From Fimbriimonadaceae bacterium (lineage in GTDB: Bacteria; Armatimonadota; Fimbriimonadia; Fimbriimonadales; Fimbriimonadaceae), in contig JADLGZ010000229.1 in NCBI GenBank assembly GCA_020849075.1, forward strand, positions 1 to 19,631: DNA of 19,631 nt, read 5' to 3'. Below the pieces are notes generated by a model. It had not been told where the DNA came from. It saw nothing but the letters and a program-made list of their open reading frames with translations, and searched no databases. Shown in pieces: positions 1-6,202 of the stretch (within the stretch, counting starts at the first letter, position 1; every line of letters begins with the position of its first letter). The position numbers and the translations under genes were made by a program.

Positions 1-471
1 ACAAGTTCAGATTTCAAGCTAAAAATGCATCTTCGCCCCGACCGCTTCGGACGTGGTGGTGACCATACGCCGTTCGCCAATCTCGGGTTTCCGGCGGTAC
101 GTCTCACCGAAGTCCATGAGGAGTGGGCGCATCAGCATACATCCGAGGACACTGTCGAAAATATGGACTTTGAATTTCTCGCCCGGTCCGCCGAGGCCAA
201 CCGAGTTGTAATGGATCAGCTCTCTAGGAGCGGGTCTGCGCCAACAAATGTCACCTTCGATCCAAAAGCAGGCTATCATACGAATCTTTCTTGGCAAGGC
301 GAAGCGCAAGACTATCAGGTCTTCTGGCGTGAGACCTCAAGCGCGACTTGGCAGGGCTGTCAACGAGTAACGGGCCAAGGAGCCGAAATGAAGAACCTCA
401 ACAAGGACGAGTTCATTTTTGGCGTTGCCGCCGAACATGGTGTTCCGGTCGAGGCTCATGTGGCGACCTAG
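1..471 (+). CDS. M28-family zinc metallopeptidase, C-terminal part (5' end outside window)
   Basis: The reading frame is open from base 1, so the ATG at 25 is internal and only the C-terminus is present. The first ~65 residues match the end of the M28 aminopeptidase fold: a GRGGDHTPF segment (about 46-72), then EVHEEW, then QHTSEDT. The His at 136-138 is the expected last zinc ligand in the family's HTxxDT motif. The other zinc ligands would lie upstream of the window. After the peptidase domain come about 80 residues (SGSAPTNVTF..., YQVFWRETSS) that look like a beta-sandwich, possibly fibronectin-III-like; this is a common tail on secreted M28 enzymes. The family removes N-terminal amino acids from peptides, usually outside the cytoplasm. 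The TAG stop overlaps the stop of the convergent gene within one CTAG (468-471). Confidence 0.8.
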   Translation, partial: TSSDFKLKMHLRPDRFGRGGDHTPFANLGFPAVRLTEVHEEWAHQHTSEDTVENMDFEFLARSAEANRVVMDQLSRSGSAPTNVTFDPKAGYHTNLSWQGEAQDYQVFWRETSSATWQGCQRVTGQGAEMKNLNKDEFIFGVAAEHGVPVEAHVAT

Positions 472-1232
472 CGATTGTTGGCGAGTTTCGCGAGCAACCG
501 AAGGATTTCGATGTACAGCCAGACCATCGTTACGAGCAGGCCGAACCCGGCGTACCACTCCATGTATTTTGGCGCCCGGTTGCCCACGCCTCGTTCAATC
601 AAGTCGAAATCCAGCAGAAAGTTGAACGCGGCAATGCCAATGACGATCACCGAAAAGGCAATACCGACGGGGCCGGAGCTATAGATCGGAAAGGCAGACA
701 CGAAAGCGGGGGCAAAGAGCCCTACGACGAACGAGAACAGGTAGAGTAAGACGACGGCCGCGGTAAGACCGATAATGACAGATCGCATCGTCTCGGTAAC
801 GCGGATGATCCGAGTCGCATACAACGTGAGCATCACTCCAAGAGTGATCATCGTTCCGGCAACTGCAATAGGCACGGCACCGGCATAGGCCGTCCTTGCG
901 AGTGACGTGGCGGTCATGATGCTGATCACTCCGACCACATACCCTTCGATCAGGGCATAAATAGGTGCGAGAACGGGTGCAAGGTGCGCCTTGAATCCGA
1001 TGACGAAGCCCAAGACAATCGCAACGAGCACCCCACCGATGAGCCCGCCATAGCTCGGGAACATCCATCCCATGGCGGCGGTAGCAAGGAGCATGACCAA
1101 GAGCAGACCCGTCTTTTGGATGGTGCCCGAAAGGGTCATCGGGTCGGCGGATTCCATCACTGGATGCTCAAACACCGACTCATTCATTGCCGGATTGCTC
1201 GTGCGGAACATATTGCGTTCTTGATTTCTCAT
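468..1232 (-). CDS. BI-1/YccA-type seven-helix membrane protein
   Basis: A 254-residue protein with about seven hydrophobic segments: LLLVMLLATAAMGWMF, the GGLIGGVLVAIVLGF stretch, two central helices, one around SVIIGLTAAVVLLYLF, one ending in FNFLLDFDLIE, and a last one around YAGFGLLVTMVWLYIEILRLL. The short N-terminal FRTSNPAMNE motif and the terminal FDLIE / MEWYAGFGL / LRLLAKL pattern are typical of the bacterial Bax-inhibitor-1/YccA-like family. Members sit in the inner membrane; relatives are linked to calcium leak or FtsH-related quality control, but the exact role here cannot be read from sequence. The ATG at 1232 is used. An alternative start seven residues in (ATG at 1211) would fit the shorter family N-terminus. 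The gene is divergent from the methyltransferase and convergent with the peptidase. Confidence 0.85.
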   Translation of the reverse strand: MRNQERNMFRTSNPAMNESVFEHPVMESADPMTLSGTIQKTGLLLVMLLATAAMGWMFPSYGGLIGGVLVAIVLGFVIGFKAHLAPVLAPIYALIEGYVVGVISIMTATSLARTAYAGAVPIAVAGTMITLGVMLTLYATRIIRVTETMRSVIIGLTAAVVLLYLFSFVVGLFAPAFVSAFPIYSSGPVGIAFSVIVIGIAAFNFLLDFDLIERGVGNRAPKYMEWYAGFGLLVTMVWLYIEILRLLAKLANNR

Positions 1233-1259
1233 CGTAGATAACTAGAGTAACGATCTACG
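1233..1259 (-). promoter_or_regulatory. Putative promoter and operator of the BI-1-like gene
   Basis: A perfect 7-bp inverted repeat, CGTAGAT (1233-1239) and ATCTACG (1253-1259), begins at the base before the start codon. The 13-bp spacer contains TACTCT on the minus strand (complement of 1244-1249), a reasonable -10 box. It would start transcription near 1237, giving a leader of about 5 nt. A dyad flanking a -10 box is a typical repressor-site layout. No -35 box is clear. Confidence 0.35.
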
Positions 1260-1286
1260 GAGCGGTTCTGTTGCAGGGGGCACGGG

Positions 1287-1292
1287 TACCTT
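1287..1292 (+). promoter_or_regulatory. -10 box of the methyltransferase gene, leaderless type
   Basis: TACCTT (TANNNT form) is followed by seven bases and the ATG at 1300. Initiation about seven bases after the box would fall next to that ATG. This is the same spacing as at six other genes in this window. No convincing -35 box is seen. Confidence 0.4.
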
Positions 1293-1299
1293 GATGGGC

Positions 1300-2049
1300 A
1301 TGGAACCTGTACAGCCGCGAACTTGGAAGGAGTTCTTTGACGGCCACGCGCCGCATTACGACCAAAACGTTTTTACTAGGAACACGTTGGTCGAGGTGCA
1401 GTTCTTATGGGACACCATGAGGCTTGAACCTGGAATGCGGCTCCTAGATGTGGGTTGCGGCACCGGGCGCCATGCGGTGGAACTTGCGAAACGCGGGCTG
1501 GAAGTGACGGGAGTAGATGTGAGCACTGGGATGCTGGAAGTCGCGCGGGCGAAGGCAGCTGAGGCAGGTGTCTTGGTCGAGTTTATTGAGGCCGACGCGA
1601 CCACTTGGCGGGCGTCCGATTTGTATGATGCGGCGATTTGTCTTTGCGAGGGTGGCATGGGGCTGATCAATCACGACGAAGACCCGGTTGCACATGACCT
1701 TGGCATCCTCCGTGGAATTGGCGCGAGCCTTAACTCGGGCGCACCTTTCGTGATGACCGCCATGAACGGCTACGCCACGATCCGACGAGCGACAGATGAG
1801 TTCGTCGAGCAGGGATCTTTTGATCCGGGGACGATGGTAATGGCCTATGCCGACGAGTGGGAACTGCCCGAGGGCAAGGTGCCGATGCTGATCCGGGAGA
1901 GGCTATTCATCCCACCGGAGCTCGCGAGCATGCTCCATCATGCGGGGTTCGCTGTTGAACACATCTGGGGCGGCACCGCCGGCGAATGGGGCGAGCGACC
2001 TCTGAAACTGGATGAGATCGAGGTCATGTTTGTGGCTCACAAGCGGTAA
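1300..2049 (+). CDS. Class I SAM-dependent methyltransferase
   Basis: A 249-residue protein with a Rossmann-type methyltransferase core. Motif I is LLDVGCGTGRH, with Asp50 and the glycine loop at residues 50-56. The acidic residue ending strand 2 is Asp73 (TGVDVS), and motif III is around EADATTW (Asp99). The N-terminal YDQNVF region and the C-terminal half (LIRERLFIPPEL, HAGFAVEHIWGG) resemble ubiE/CoQ5-like small-molecule methyltransferases; the substrate cannot be told. The start chosen is the third in-frame start: TTG at 1291 and ATG at 1294 precede ATG 1300, but only the last is correctly placed behind the TACCTT -10 box. If translation used a ribosome site instead, AGGGGG at 1275-1280 would serve the TTG at 1291. 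The gene appears monocistronic. Confidence 0.85.
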   Translation: MEPVQPRTWKEFFDGHAPHYDQNVFTRNTLVEVQFLWDTMRLEPGMRLLDVGCGTGRHAVELAKRGLEVTGVDVSTGMLEVARAKAAEAGVLVEFIEADATTWRASDLYDAAICLCEGGMGLINHDEDPVAHDLGILRGIGASLNSGAPFVMTAMNGYATIRRATDEFVEQGSFDPGTMVMAYADEWELPEGKVPMLIRERLFIPPELASMLHHAGFAVEHIWGGTAGEWGERPLKLDEIEVMFVAHKR

Positions 2050-2266
2050 GTGAGTTGGGGGTTTTTGAGGTCGGAGTTCGGGGTTCGAGCGACTCAAACG
2101 GCAAGGTAGTTCACCTGCCATCGGAATCCGAGTTCTGTCATTTCGACTACCGGATTCCGGACTCTCAACTCCGAACTTGCGGCAAGTGTGCAGGCAACAC
2201 CTAGAACGGGAAGCTCAGTTCCTATGATCGCAATCATGGCGGGTACCTGAGAAATAATGACAATAG
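2050..2266. repeat. Intergenic region with nested imperfect inverted repeats
   Basis: No gene is seen here. CGGAATCCG (2122-2130) and CGGATTCCG (2151-2159) form a perfect 9-bp inverted repeat around a 20-base loop. Outside it, AGTTCGGGGTTCGAG (2075-2089) pairs imperfectly with CTCAACTCCGAACT (2164-2177). The arms are variations on a TTCGGAGTTCGG-like unit, so the stretch may be a dispersed non-coding repeat or a transcript-end structure for the methyltransferase. There is no T-run after the stem, so a classical intrinsic terminator is not supported. A weak -10 (AATAAT, 2253-2258) precedes the decarboxylase start at 2267. Confidence 0.45.
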
Positions 2267-4183
2267 ATGTCAATGGATCACGGACGAATGGCAGGCTGGT
2301 TTGCGGGCCCCAAAGCCGAAAATGGCGAATGGTTTGGCAATATCGTGTCGAATATCTTGGTTGACTACTACGCTTGGAGAAAGAACTACTTCCCTGAGGA
2401 TACGGTGATCGTTCGCTCCAAGGAACGCCGTGGTGCCGAGTCGTTTCGCGATGACTTCGAGGACAAGCTCATGGAGCTTCTGTCGCGACTCAAGGCTGAC
2501 TATCCATTTCAGAGCCCACGGTACGCGGCCCACATGGTTGCAGAGCAGGCGTTACCGGCGATCGCCGGGTACTTCGCGGCGATGCTCTATAACACGAACA
2601 ATGTGTCGAATGACGCCGCACCGGTTACAGTAAAGCTTGAGTTGGAAGCTTGCCGGCTCATTTCGCACATGCTGGGTTACGGGGAAGGCAATTGGTCGCA
2701 CCTCACGAGCGGCGGAACGATCGCCAATCTTGAGGCCTTGTGGGTTGCCCGAACGGTCAAATACCTTCCGCTGGTCACCCGCGATATGCGTGACCACCTG
2801 TCCCTCCCGACAATCGAAGGCAGCACCGAGAGCCTGCTTCTTGCATCTCCGATGAAGGCACTGGACGACTTTGTCGCTTGCTTTGAAGAAATCGGGGATT
2901 CGGGAAGAGCCATCGCCGCCTATCTCGGCTCGCCCCACAATGTGGCCGTGGTCGGAGCCGGCGCCATTGAACGGCAGCTTGGTCGACATCCGATTCTGAT
3001 CGTTCCGGAGACAGCTCATTATTGTTTCGACAAGGCCATTGACTTGCTCGGCATTGGCCGGGCTTCTCTCCGAAAGGTGCCCGTTGATTCAAACTTCCGA
3101 ATGCGAGTGGATGCCCTCGAACAGCAGCTTTGCGAGGCAGATACGAGGAACGAAGATGTTATTGCCGTTGTGGCGGTAGTCGGGACTACCGAAGAAGGCG
3201 GGGTTGATCCTGTTGACCAGATATTGGAGCTTCGGGACAATCGCGAAGCATCGGGGAAGAGCTCGTTCTGGATTCACGCCGATGCCGCCTACGGTGGATA
3301 TCTGAGAACCTTGACGACTCCGACTAGGATGGGCCTCGGGCACCCCACATCAATGGTCAAGGTCGGAGGGCAAATTCGTGAAATCAGCTTATCATTGCCC
3401 GAACGTGGCGCTTGCAACGCTTTAGAAAGGCTAGGCGAATGTGATTCGATCACGATTGACCCGCACAAGCTCGGCTATGTGCCTTATCCCGCGGGTGCGA
3501 TTGCCTTCAAGACCAATCTCGTAAAGCCGATTGCCCGCCAATCCGCGCCATATATCGAAGAAGCACCCGGCGGTGTGGATGCCGAATGCGGATCTGAAGC
3601 GATCGGTGTCTATATCCTAGAGGGGAGCAAGCCCGGCGCGGCGGCGGCAGCGGTCTGGTTGTCCCATACTCTTATCCCACTCGACACGTCGGGCCATGGA
3701 AAGCTTGTGCAACAGACCGTTCGCAACGCCTGTGAGTTACAAGCACTCCTCGAAAACTACCCGGAGTGGACTGGGTTGGATGGGGTAAGTGCTGTTTGCT
3801 TGTGCCCACCGGGCTCCAATATCGTTTGTTACGCCTTTCGTCCGGCCGTAGCCACGACCCTCTCTGAACTCAATGACTTCAACCGGCGAATCTACGAGAA
3901 GTTCAGCGGTTCGGAATCACTGAATCGTCGGGTTTACGACCAGCAGTTTTTCGTTAGCCGGACCACACTCTCACCCAGACAGTATCGGATCGAGGGCGTT
4001 GCCCCCTTCCTAGCGCGCCTAGGCGTAAGCCCAGAGGAGTTTGAACAGCAGGGTGTTTTTCTTCTACGGTCGGTCCTGATGAATCCTTGGTACGACGCAG
4101 CGAAACAGAAAGGTAAGTACTACCTATCGGAACTCGTTGGAAAGCTTTTTGAAGAAGCGCATCAGCAAGCAACGTCTCTCTAG
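2267..4183 (+). CDS. Group II PLP-dependent decarboxylase, tyrosine decarboxylase-like
   Basis: At 638 residues it is close to the ~620 of bacterial tyrosine decarboxylases and longer than the ~480 typical of plant and animal aromatic decarboxylases. The PLP-fold motifs are complete: HLTSGGTIANLEALW, the ring-stacking region with His251 (ETAHYCFDKA), HADAAYGG with Asp339 for the pyridine nitrogen, and SITIDPHKLGYVPYPAG with the Schiff-base Lys401. From memory, the N-terminus (GPKAENGEW, WRKNYFPED) and C-terminus follow the Enterococcus TyrDC pattern closely. The expected reaction is L-tyrosine (or another aromatic amino acid) to the amine plus CO2. The substrate is inferred from the subfamily, not shown. 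No amino acid/amine antiporter lies next to it, unlike the acid-resistance operons of lactic bacteria. ATG 2267 is used; ATG 2273 is equally possible. Confidence 0.85.
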   Translation: MSMDHGRMAGWFAGPKAENGEWFGNIVSNILVDYYAWRKNYFPEDTVIVRSKERRGAESFRDDFEDKLMELLSRLKADYPFQSPRYAAHMVAEQALPAIAGYFAAMLYNTNNVSNDAAPVTVKLELEACRLISHMLGYGEGNWSHLTSGGTIANLEALWVARTVKYLPLVTRDMRDHLSLPTIEGSTESLLLASPMKALDDFVACFEEIGDSGRAIAAYLGSPHNVAVVGAGAIERQLGRHPILIVPETAHYCFDKAIDLLGIGRASLRKVPVDSNFRMRVDALEQQLCEADTRNEDVIAVVAVVGTTEEGGVDPVDQILELRDNREASGKSSFWIHADAAYGGYLRTLTTPTRMGLGHPTSMVKVGGQIREISLSLPERGACNALERLGECDSITIDPHKLGYVPYPAGAIAFKTNLVKPIARQSAPYIEEAPGGVDAECGSEAIGVYILEGSKPGAAAAAVWLSHTLIPLDTSGHGKLVQQTVRNACELQALLENYPEWTGLDGVSAVCLCPPGSNIVCYAFRPAVATTLSELNDFNRRIYEKFSGSESLNRRVYDQQFFVSRTTLSPRQYRIEGVAPFLARLGVSPEEFEQQGVFLLRSVLMNPWYDAAKQKGKYYLSELVGKLFEEAHQQATSL

Positions 4184-4188
4184 GAATA

Positions 4189-4210
4189 AGGCTCAACGTG
4201 CTTTGAGCTT
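4189..4210. terminator. Stem-loop between convergent genes, possible terminator
   Basis: GCTCAA (4191-4196) and TTGAGC (4203-4208) form a perfect 6-bp stem around a 6-base loop, extendable by G-T and A-T pairs to 8 bp. It lies six bases after the decarboxylase stop, in the gap between two convergent genes, where a bidirectional terminator would be expected. No clear U-tract follows on either strand, so support is limited. Confidence 0.35.
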
Positions 4211-4240
4211 GCCAAAACATGACCTAGTACTTAGATCGGC

Positions 4241-4996
4241 TCAGGTTACACCTTTGTAGAGCCTTTCGGCCTCATCGTACTCGTCAACATTGTCAAAATC
4301 CACGATGCTCCCGGGGTCGGCTTCAAGGTCGATGATGACTTGGCCTTGAAGGACATGACCGAGGCGGCGTTCGGCTTCGGCGATGGACATCATGCGGGCG
4401 AAATAGCGAGCCAATGCTCCAAATCCAAACTTGCGCATCATTGCAAATTGGCTCTTACGTGAGTGGCGGATGGCGTTGAATAGGTCGCGACCGAACGTAA
4501 GGCCCTCAGGTGTCGCGGCGAAGAAGCCACCCGACAGCACTCGACCCTCGCGCAAGTAGATTGGGGATGTCTCCCAAGTCGGGTAGGCGTCACGGAAGGT
4601 TTTTTGGCGGCAGAGGCCGCCGGCGTACCAACGAGGTTCGGTAATCCGGCTGTCGAGCCTTTCGACAAAGGACCGAATTGCCTCGCCCGTGACGAACGGC
4701 ATGTCGGCGGGCAGGATAACGAGTCGCTCGGTATTGAGCATGGCGCTAGCGGCGATCGCGTTGTCAACAGCGGAGGTCGTTTCGTCAATCATGCCGCCGT
4801 AATGAATGTAGTTTCGGAGGTCTTCGCCGCCGACGGTGGCGATCGGGCCAATGTCCGCCTGGTGGGCGGCCTCTAGAACTATCTCTAACGACGTGCGGCC
4901 GCCGAACTTGGCGAGGGCCTTTCGGGGCGTCCCAAGGCGGACAGCGAGCTTATCGGGGCAAACCCCGCCGGCGACAATGGCGATTCCCCAACTCAT
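4241..4996 (-). CDS. MobA-like nucleotidyltransferase
   Basis: A 251-residue protein with the outline of the MobA/IspD/CofC type nucleotidyltransferase fold. It has an N-terminal AIVAGG loop, a conserved Lys in the RKALAKFGG segment, a LILPADMPFV-like acidic motif (ILPADMPFV) for the metal-nucleotide site, and a C-terminal DFDNVDEYDEAE tail resembling the NT(P/V)DE ending of MobA-like proteins. The long insert (CRQKTFRDAYPTW) and AMMRKFGFGALARYF region are not diagnostic. The activated sugar, alcohol or cofactor is unknown, and calling it molybdopterin guanylyltransferase would go beyond the evidence. Its ATG overlaps the TGA of the upstream lumazine synthase gene (ATGA, 4993-4996), so the two are almost certainly translationally coupled in one operon. 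Confidence 0.75.
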   Translation of the reverse strand: MSWGIAIVAGGVCPDKLAVRLGTPRKALAKFGGRTSLEIVLEAAHQADIGPIATVGGEDLRNYIHYGGMIDETTSAVDNAIAASAMLNTERLVILPADMPFVTGEAIRSFVERLDSRITEPRWYAGGLCRQKTFRDAYPTWETSPIYLREGRVLSGGFFAATPEGLTFGRDLFNAIRHSRKSQFAMMRKFGFGALARYFARMMSIAEAERRLGHVLQGQVIIDLEADPGSIVDFDNVDEYDEAERLYKGVT

Positions 4997-5640
4997 TTAG
5001 AAGGCTTGGACTTGAGCACGTTGTAAACGTGCTGATACCGTACGCCAAGGGCTTTGGCAATCTCGGCTTTGCTCATACCCGCGGCGAACATTTTACGAGC
5101 GGTTGCCGCTTTGTTGATCGTGCCGTGGGCGTTGAGGACCCTGTGGTTTGGAGACGCGGGGCTCCGGTCTCTCCCCCCGGCCCGCTCCCCCCGCACGCAG
5201 TTGAGGAGGGACACCATTTCGACCGCGCTCATTGCGGCCTCGCGGCCCTTGTTCCCCATCTTCATCCCTGCGCGATCAAGGGCTTGGTCTTGGTCGTCAG
5301 GAGTCAAAATGCCCCAAGCAATCGGGATTCGAGTCTCAAGTTGGAGATTCATGAGAGCACCGGCCACATCGGCCGCGAGCAGCTTGGCATGAGCGGTTTG
5401 GCCCTGAAGAATGCAACCGAGGGCGACGATGCCATCTATGCCTCGGTCTATCAACTCGCGGCAAGCGAGCGGTATTTCCCAACTTCCAGGAACGCTGACA
5501 ACCTGAACATCGGAAGCACCGGCACTCTCAAGCGATTCCAAAGCACCCTCAAGGAGTTGTTTGGTGACGAGTTCGTTCCAACGCCCGACGACGATAGCGA
5601 ACTTCTTGCCGGAGGCATCGATCTTCCCAGCCAACTTCAT
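4993..5640 (-). CDS. ribH: Lumazine synthase fused to C-terminal helix-turn-helix
   Basis: Residues 1-150 are 6,7-dimethyl-8-ribityllumazine synthase, the next-to-last riboflavin step. Visible motifs are IVVGRWNE, VPGSWEIPLA, LGCILQGQTAH with the general-base-position His84, and AGMKMGNKGREAAMSAVEM. The Q in LQG and the AKLLA after the His differ from the common RG-TxHFDYV. The usual length is ~155; this protein is 215. After a basic linker (151-177, GERAGGRDR...), residues 178-210 (ATARKMFAAGMSKAEIAKAL, then GVRYQHVYNVLK) form a resolvase/Hin-like helix-turn-helix. The reading frame is continuous, so this is not a chance read-through. The ATG at 5640 is preferred over ATG 5652, because 5652 overlaps the TATAAT box and family members begin close to the first strand. 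The gene lies 35 bases after flgM and overlaps the next gene by 4 bases. Confidence 0.85.
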   Translation of the reverse strand: MKLAGKIDASGKKFAIVVGRWNELVTKQLLEGALESLESAGASDVQVVSVPGSWEIPLACRELIDRGIDGIVALGCILQGQTAHAKLLAADVAGALMNLQLETRIPIAWGILTPDDQDQALDRAGMKMGNKGREAAMSAVEMVSLLNCVRGERAGGRDRSPASPNHRVLNAHGTINKAATARKMFAAGMSKAEIAKALGVRYQHVYNVLKSKPSK

Positions 5641-5650
5641 AGCAAGGGAC

Positions 5651-5680
5651 ATTATAGCGAACTGCTAGCTTATAGCTAGC
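5651..5680 (-). promoter_or_regulatory. Internal promoter and dyad operator before ribH
   Basis: A perfect TATAAT (complement of 5651-5656) lies 10 bases before the ATG at 5640, giving a leader of about 4 nt. Just upstream, GCTAGCT (5664-5670) and AGCTAGC (5674-5680) form a perfect 7-bp inverted repeat around a 3-base spacer. It covers the flgM stop codon and the place where a -35 box would be. This geometry suits a dimeric repressor, or an activator replacing a missing -35. Confidence 0.5.
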
Positions 5681-5936
5681 GAACCTTGTCCGCAATCGCC
5701 CTTCGGAACATCGCGTCGGCGATTTCCTCCGAGGTTGGATTCCAGGTTCCGGCTTCCATTTGTGCGCGGATTTCGTTGACGCGGTCCTCACGATCGGGCA
5801 TGGCAATGACCTCGGCCGTCAGAGCCTTGATCATTGGGCTGTCGGTGGGGAGGGGGCTGGGGGCAGATTCGTCAACGGTCTCGCGTTCCCGGATGGATCC
5901 AAGGACCTTTTCAAGTTCGGTTTTGCTGATTTGCAT
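5676..5936 (-). CDS. flgM: Anti-sigma-28 factor FlgM
   Basis: An 86-residue protein; FlgM proteins are usually 75-100. The C-terminal half carries the sigma-28-binding pattern of the family: RVNEIRAQMEAGTWNPTSEE followed by IADAMFRRAIAD, matching the usual 'I..G.Y.....IA..ll' helix pair. The N-terminus is charged and probably disordered. FlgM holds sigma-28 (FliA) inactive until the flagellar hook is finished. The ATG at 5936 is chosen because AAAAGG lies six bases upstream. The in-frame ATG at 5963 would start inside the riboswitch's 3' edge and has no ribosome site. No other flagellar gene is in the window. It is the first gene after the c-di-GMP aptamer, so its translation or transcription is likely c-di-GMP dependent. 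Confidence 0.8.
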   Translation of the reverse strand: MQISKTELEKVLGSIRERETVDESAPSPLPTDSPMIKALTAEVIAMPDREDRVNEIRAQMEAGTWNPTSEEIADAMFRRAIADKVR

Positions 5937-5938
5937 GT

Positions 5939-5955
5939 GTCGCCTTTTGTGCGAC
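5939..5955 (-). promoter_or_regulatory. Possible riboswitch expression-platform hairpin over flgM ribosome site
   Basis: On the minus strand GTCGC and GCGAC (complements of 5951-5955 and 5939-5943) form a 5-bp stem around ACAAAAG. The flgM Shine-Dalgarno AAAAGG (complement of 5943-5948) lies in the loop and at the first base of the 3' stem. The hairpin is between the aptamer and the ATG, so translational control is the simplest model. No T-run marks it as a terminator. Confidence 0.4.
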
Positions 5956-5961
5956 GCCGCC

Positions 5962-6040
5962 ATCCATTAGGTAACCCGGCTAGCCTCAGGGGCTCCGTGG
6001 CTTTGCGTCCCACCGTCGCCGGTGGTTTGCTAGTATCTTG
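5962..6040 (-). ncRNA. Cyclic-di-GMP-I riboswitch (GEMM-I)
   Basis: Read on the minus strand the conserved GEMM-I core is complete and in order. GCAAACC (complement of 6024-6030) is followed by a 6-bp stem CCACCG/CGGTGG closed by a GCGA tetraloop of the GNRA class (6010-6025). Next come GGGACGCAAAGCC, whose ACGCAAAGCC core is the complement of 5999-6008, a second stem containing AGCC-CCTGA-GGCT, and GCCGGGTTACC at the 3' edge (ends near 5970). The GNRA loop, the ACGCAAAGCC joining strand and the GGGTTACC closing strand are the hallmarks of the class I c-di-GMP aptamer. The outer P1 stem is weak by eye. A separate small hairpin, GGACG-TATG-CGTCC (6040-6053), lies just upstream. The aptamer is about 30 bases upstream of the flgM ATG. 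Confidence 0.93.
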
Positions 6041-6190
6041 GACGCATACGTCCACTTCTGTTATCGGCAGGTTACACAGATTTCCTTAGGGTGAAGTTGG
6101 GTTTTTCGCACTGTAATGTGAGAACTTGGCCATGTGGCCTTAGACAAATACCAATGAATGGGGCAAAGATGGTCTAGAGAGGCCTTGGCG

Positions 6191-6196
6191 TAAAAT
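6191..6196 (+). promoter_or_regulatory. -10 box of hmgA, leaderless type
   Basis: TAAAAT is followed by six bases and the ATG at 6203, so transcription starting seven bases after the box would begin on the A of the ATG. No ribosome site is visible upstream, in agreement with a leaderless mRNA. The rest of 6041-6190 shows no gene; it should also hold the minus-strand promoter of the riboswitch, which I could not place. Confidence 0.5.
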
Positions 6197-6202
6197 AGAG
6201 AC

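Noticed and set aside
5029..5679. 216-residue plus-strand ORF opposite ribH
   Set aside because: Antisense shadow of a conserved enzyme, low-complexity translation and no recognisable domain.
5937..5963. Longer FlgM beginning at ATG 5963
   Set aside because: It would start at the aptamer edge without a ribosome site; AAAAGG is correctly placed for ATG 5936.
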